Assembly (NCBI RefSeq): GCF_900108065.1
Contig: NZ_FNVQ01000003.1
Location: 248,001-312,000 of the forward strand
Length of the DNA: 64,000 nucleotides
Reading direction: 5' to 3'
DNA from: Marinobacterium lutimaris
GTDB taxonomy: Bacteria; Pseudomonadota; Gammaproteobacteria; Pseudomonadales; Balneatricaceae
Made by a program: the position numbers and the translations under genes. The first letter of the stretch is position 1; each line of letters starts with the position of its first letter. This document shows, piece after piece, positions 61,625 to 64,000 of the stretch. The notes below the pieces were generated by a model. It saw only the letters and a program-made list of their open reading frames with translations, was not told the DNA's origin and did not search any database.

Positions 61625-62509
61625 TTACAAAAGCGTTTCACGGATCATCTCCCGCATCGCCCGGGCGGCGAAGGAAAGGCTGGCCCGACGTCGCCAGATC
61701 AGTGACAGGGACCACCTCAGTGAAGAGCTTTCCAGCGGACGCACCACCACACCCTCGGTGACGTGCCGTTCGGCGATCAACCGCGGCAGCAGCATCACAC
61801 CGGTACCGGCGGCCACCAGCGCCAGGCCGAAATCGGGATGAGTCACTTCAGCGGCGATATCCGGCTCAAACCCCTTGTTAAGACAGGTATCCTCAATCAG
61901 CTTGCTGAGCTGGAAGCTGCTGTCGAAGCCGATGATCGATACGCCGTTAAGATCCTCCAGGCGGATCGCCTTTTTTTCCGCCAGCGGGTGGGCCTGGGGC
62001 AACGTCAGCATCATCGGATCATCACAGATCTGCAGCCAATCCATATCCGCATCGGTGGGCACCAGGCTGGTGGCCAGCTCTACCTCGCCGTTGCGCAGGG
62101 CATCCTCCTGCTCGACACCACCGCGTTCACGCAGATGGATCTCTATCTCGGGATAAGTGGCGCGAAACCGGGCGATGATCGGCGCGAAGATCTCGGCACT
62201 GCCCAGCGGCGACAGACCAAGATTCAACTCACCGGATTCCAGCCCGCGCAATGCACACAGTTCATGGAGCATCTGCTCCCTTCGCGTCAACAGCTCCACG
62301 GCGTGGCGATACACCACCTCACCGGCCGGGGTCAGTCTGACTTTTGAACCGCGGTAACCACGCTCCAGCAGAGTTTCATCCAGCTCCTCCTCCAACCCGC
62401 GGATCGCCTTGCTCAGTGCGGGCTGAGAAAGATGAACCACCTCGGCAGCCTTGCCGAAGCCACCGCAATTGACGATCTCAACCAGAAAACGCAGCTCGCG
62501 CAGATCCAT
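61625..62509 (-). CDS. LysR-family regulator next to lrgAB
   Basis: 294 residues. HTH: LRELRFLVEIVNCGGFGKAA, then EVVHLSQPALSKAIRGLEEE; effector domain with LNLGLSPLGSAEIFAPII. It is divergent from lrgA across 141 bases. CidR-type LysR proteins control cidAB/lrgAB operons in other bacteria in response to overflow metabolites, so control of the neighbours is likely. Confidence 0.88.
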   Translation of the reverse strand: MDLRELRFLVEIVNCGGFGKAAEVVHLSQPALSKAIRGLEEELDETLLERGYRGSKVRLTPAGEVVYRHAVELLTRREQMLHELCALRGLESGELNLGLSPLGSAEIFAPIIARFRATYPEIEIHLRERGGVEQEDALRNGEVELATSLVPTDADMDWLQICDDPMMLTLPQAHPLAEKKAIRLEDLNGVSIIGFDSSFQLSKLIEDTCLNKGFEPDIAAEVTHPDFGLALVAAGTGVMLLPRLIAERHVTEGVVVRPLESSSLRWSLSLIWRRRASLSFAARAMREMIRETLL

Positions 62510-62650
62510 TTACATTGTCCAACCTATTACATAACTAATGTTCATCTATTCGATGTTTAACATTCATTATATCTATCGCATCGAGATCGTTAAACTTTAG
62601 TCTTAATTCACCTTCAGTATCGCCCGATACGAACCGAACACCGGAAAATC

Positions 62651-63070
62651 ATGGCTCGCACCCGCTCTCTATTCTCTATTCTTCTGCAAATCACCGCTTT
62701 CTGTGGACTGTTCTGGCTCTGCAACCTGCTGGTTGAGCTGGAGCATCTGCCCGTTCCCGCTGGCGTAATCGGCATGGTGCTGCTGGTGGTTCTGCTGCTG
62801 ACCCGGCTGGTGCCGGAAAAAGCGGTGCGTTCAGGCTCCAACTTTCTGCTCGGCGAACTACTGCTGTTCTTCATCCCACCGGTGGTCTCGATCCTTAAAT
62901 ACTGGTCGATGCTGCGTGATGATGGCTGGATGCTGATCGGGGCGCTGATTATCGGCACCGTGGTTGTGCTGACCGGCACCGCCTGGGTCGTGGATCGCAT
63001 CTTCACGCTGGAAAAACGCATGAACGAACGCCGCCTGTCGCAGATGAAGAGCAGCGCGGTTCATGTCTGA
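62651..63070 (+). CDS. lrgA: CidA/LrgA-family holin-like membrane protein
   Basis: 139 residues with four membrane helices: FWLCNLLVELEHLPVPAGVIG, MVLLVVLLLTRLVP, LLGELLLFFIPPVVSILKYW, and the last helix GALIIGTVVVLTGTAWVV. The LPVPAGVIGM motif is conserved in the family. Known members act in membrane permeability and export of pyruvate-like overflow acids. Overlaps lrgB by eight bases. Confidence 0.88.
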   Translation: MARTRSLFSILLQITAFCGLFWLCNLLVELEHLPVPAGVIGMVLLVVLLLTRLVPEKAVRSGSNFLLGELLLFFIPPVVSILKYWSMLRDDGWMLIGALIIGTVVVLTGTAWVVDRIFTLEKRMNERRLSQMKSSAVHV

Positions 63071-63752
63071 TACGCTGCTGGCGATCCTCAGTCTCGTTGC
63101 CACCCTCGCCTTCTACTACCTCACCAAGCTTGCCTACCGACGCAAGCGGATTATCTTTCTCGCGCCGATGCTGGCAGCACCGCTGGCGGTCATCGCACTG
63201 GTGCTGGCGGTGGATATTCCGCTGGAAGATTACTACCTCTACACCCACTTTCTGGTGATGATGTTGGGGCCGGCTACCATCGCGTTTGCGGTGCCGATCT
63301 ACCAGGAACGTGACGTGATCCGCCGCTACCCGATCACCCTGACGCTGGGCGTGATCACCGGCCTGATGCTGGGGCTGATATCTTCCTGGATACTGGTGCA
63401 GCTGTTCCCGCTACCGGACGAGCTGGCGAGCAGCATGATGGTGCGCTCGGTGTCCACTCCCTTTGCGGTGGAAGCGGTCTCCTCCTTTGGTGGCGTGCCA
63501 GATATCACCGCCATGCTCGTGATCATGACCGGCATTATCGGCATGGCCGTATCGGAAACCGTATTCAAGGTCGCGAAGATCCGCACTCCGCTGGCCAAGG
63601 GCGCAGCGCTCGGCGCGGCTTCTCATGGTGCAGGGACGGCAAAAGCCCGTGAACTGGGCCGTGAGGAGGGAGTCATCGCCAGCCTGACGATGATCTTTAC
63701 CGGCGTGGCGATGGTGATTGGTGCGCCGCTGTTTGCCAGCGTGCTGGGTTGA
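63063..63752 (+). CDS. lrgB: LrgB/CidB-family membrane protein
   Basis: 229 residues, about seven membrane helices. Motifs: MMLGPATIAFAVPIYQERD, the SVSTPFAVEAVSSFGGVP block, and GAASHGAGTAKARELGREEG near the end, all LrgB hallmarks. It works with LrgA in a complex of unclear transport role. Confidence 0.93.
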   Translation: MSDTLLAILSLVATLAFYYLTKLAYRRKRIIFLAPMLAAPLAVIALVLAVDIPLEDYYLYTHFLVMMLGPATIAFAVPIYQERDVIRRYPITLTLGVITGLMLGLISSWILVQLFPLPDELASSMMVRSVSTPFAVEAVSSFGGVPDITAMLVIMTGIIGMAVSETVFKVAKIRTPLAKGAALGAASHGAGTAKARELGREEGVIASLTMIFTGVAMVIGAPLFASVLG

Positions 63753-63763
63753 AAGCTTGAAAT

Positions 63764-63790
63764 TCCGTCCTGGCCTTGCACCAGGACGGA
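63764..63790. terminator. Hairpin between convergent lrgB and MFS genes
   Basis: Perfect 10-bp stem TCCGTCCTGG/CCAGGACGGA with a seven-base loop, directly between converging genes. There is no strong T run on either side, so terminator function is probable rather than certain. Confidence 0.6.
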
Positions 63791-63813
63791 TATCAACTGT
63801 TCAGGATATAGCG

Positions 63814-64000
63814 TCAGGATACCGCGGCCTGCGGCTGAGTCACACGGCGACCGATGCCCATGCAGATCAGCGCCATCACACCGGAGCCAACCAATAGCGC
63901 CGCACTGACCGAAAACGCGCTCTCAAAGCCCCAGCGGTCAAAGAGTATGCCGCCCACCGTAGAGCCCAGCCCGATAGCCAGCTGTACGATGGCGACCATC
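63814..64000 (-). CDS. MFS transporter, C-terminal end only
   Basis: The last 62 or so residues of a gene that continues past the window end. Visible: the motif VQLAIGLGSTVGGILFDRWG, typical of the second half of drug/H+ antiporter-type MFS proteins, and a final helix. Ends IGRRVTQPQAAVS. The substrate cannot be judged. Confidence 0.75.
   Translation of the reverse strand, partial: MVAIVQLAIGLGSTVGGILFDRWGFESAFSVSAALLVGSGVMALICMGIGRRVTQPQAAVS

Overview
The window is about 64 kb of GC-rich chromosomal DNA from a gammaproteobacterium. The DUF2788, DUF2789 and DUF3012 genes, long-form leuA, SlyD, RadD, CysK, LrgAB and a fused LplT-Aas protein fit a marine Oceanospirillaceae-like organism (Marinobacterium or a relative) or a pseudomonad relative. 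This placement is inferred from family content and was not computed. I see no tRNA, rRNA, CRISPR array, prophage or complete insertion sequence.

Layout. 0-6 kb: the end of a DUF1294 gene, then the glycine cleavage genes gcvHP (-) and gcvT (+), divergent around palindromic operator candidates. 6-12.3 kb: a cyclic-nucleotide-domain protein, an ECF sigma/anti-sigma pair, a small lipoprotein, rsuA, two peptidyl-prolyl isomerases, and a LysR-controlled carboxymuconolactone decarboxylase/tautomerase/DUF4865 cluster. 12.3-16.6 kb: leuA broken by one in-frame amber codon, an Lrp-type regulator and radD. 17-21 kb: nnrS, nsrR, a SulP transporter and a ribbon-helix-helix protein. 21-28.5 kb: LemA with a GIDE/EF-hand membrane protein, a PilZ-like protein, kdsA, a pseudokinase-FGE fusion, a DUF4139 protein and a Sel1 protein. 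28.7-34.2 kb: cysK, sseA, trpS, small proteins and yaaA.

34.6-50 kb looks like one catabolic region for D-amino acids and related amides or peptides. It holds a DadA-type dehydrogenase, RidA, a TetR regulator, a 3-hydroxy-D-aspartate aldolase, a LysR regulator, a four-gene peptide-type ABC transporter, an amidase, a TauE/SafE permease, D-serine ammonia-lyase and an asparaginase. The three lyases or oxidases give imines, pyruvate, glycine and glyoxylate. RidA would clear the imines, and glycine could feed the glycine cleavage system.

50-53.2 kb is a more AT-rich accessory islet: a Sel1-like protein, the decayed end of a second asparaginase gene, two small orphan genes (one frameshifted at an A7 run) and a ParE-type toxin-antitoxin pair. 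53.3-64 kb returns to core-like genes: a GDYXXLXY/DUF2157 pair, the LplT-PlsC-acyl-ACP synthetase fusion, a FUSC permease, an XRE regulator, a J-domain protein, a LysR regulator with lrgAB, and a partial MFS transporter.

Two families of dispersed non-coding repeats cross the window. The more interesting is an element of about 220 bp in four copies. Its hairpin loops are conserved, but the stems change by compensatory substitutions from copy to copy, so it is probably a structured RNA or a hairpin-recognised mobile element. The second is a REP/BIME-like family with TAGGAG...CTCCTA ends at four loci.
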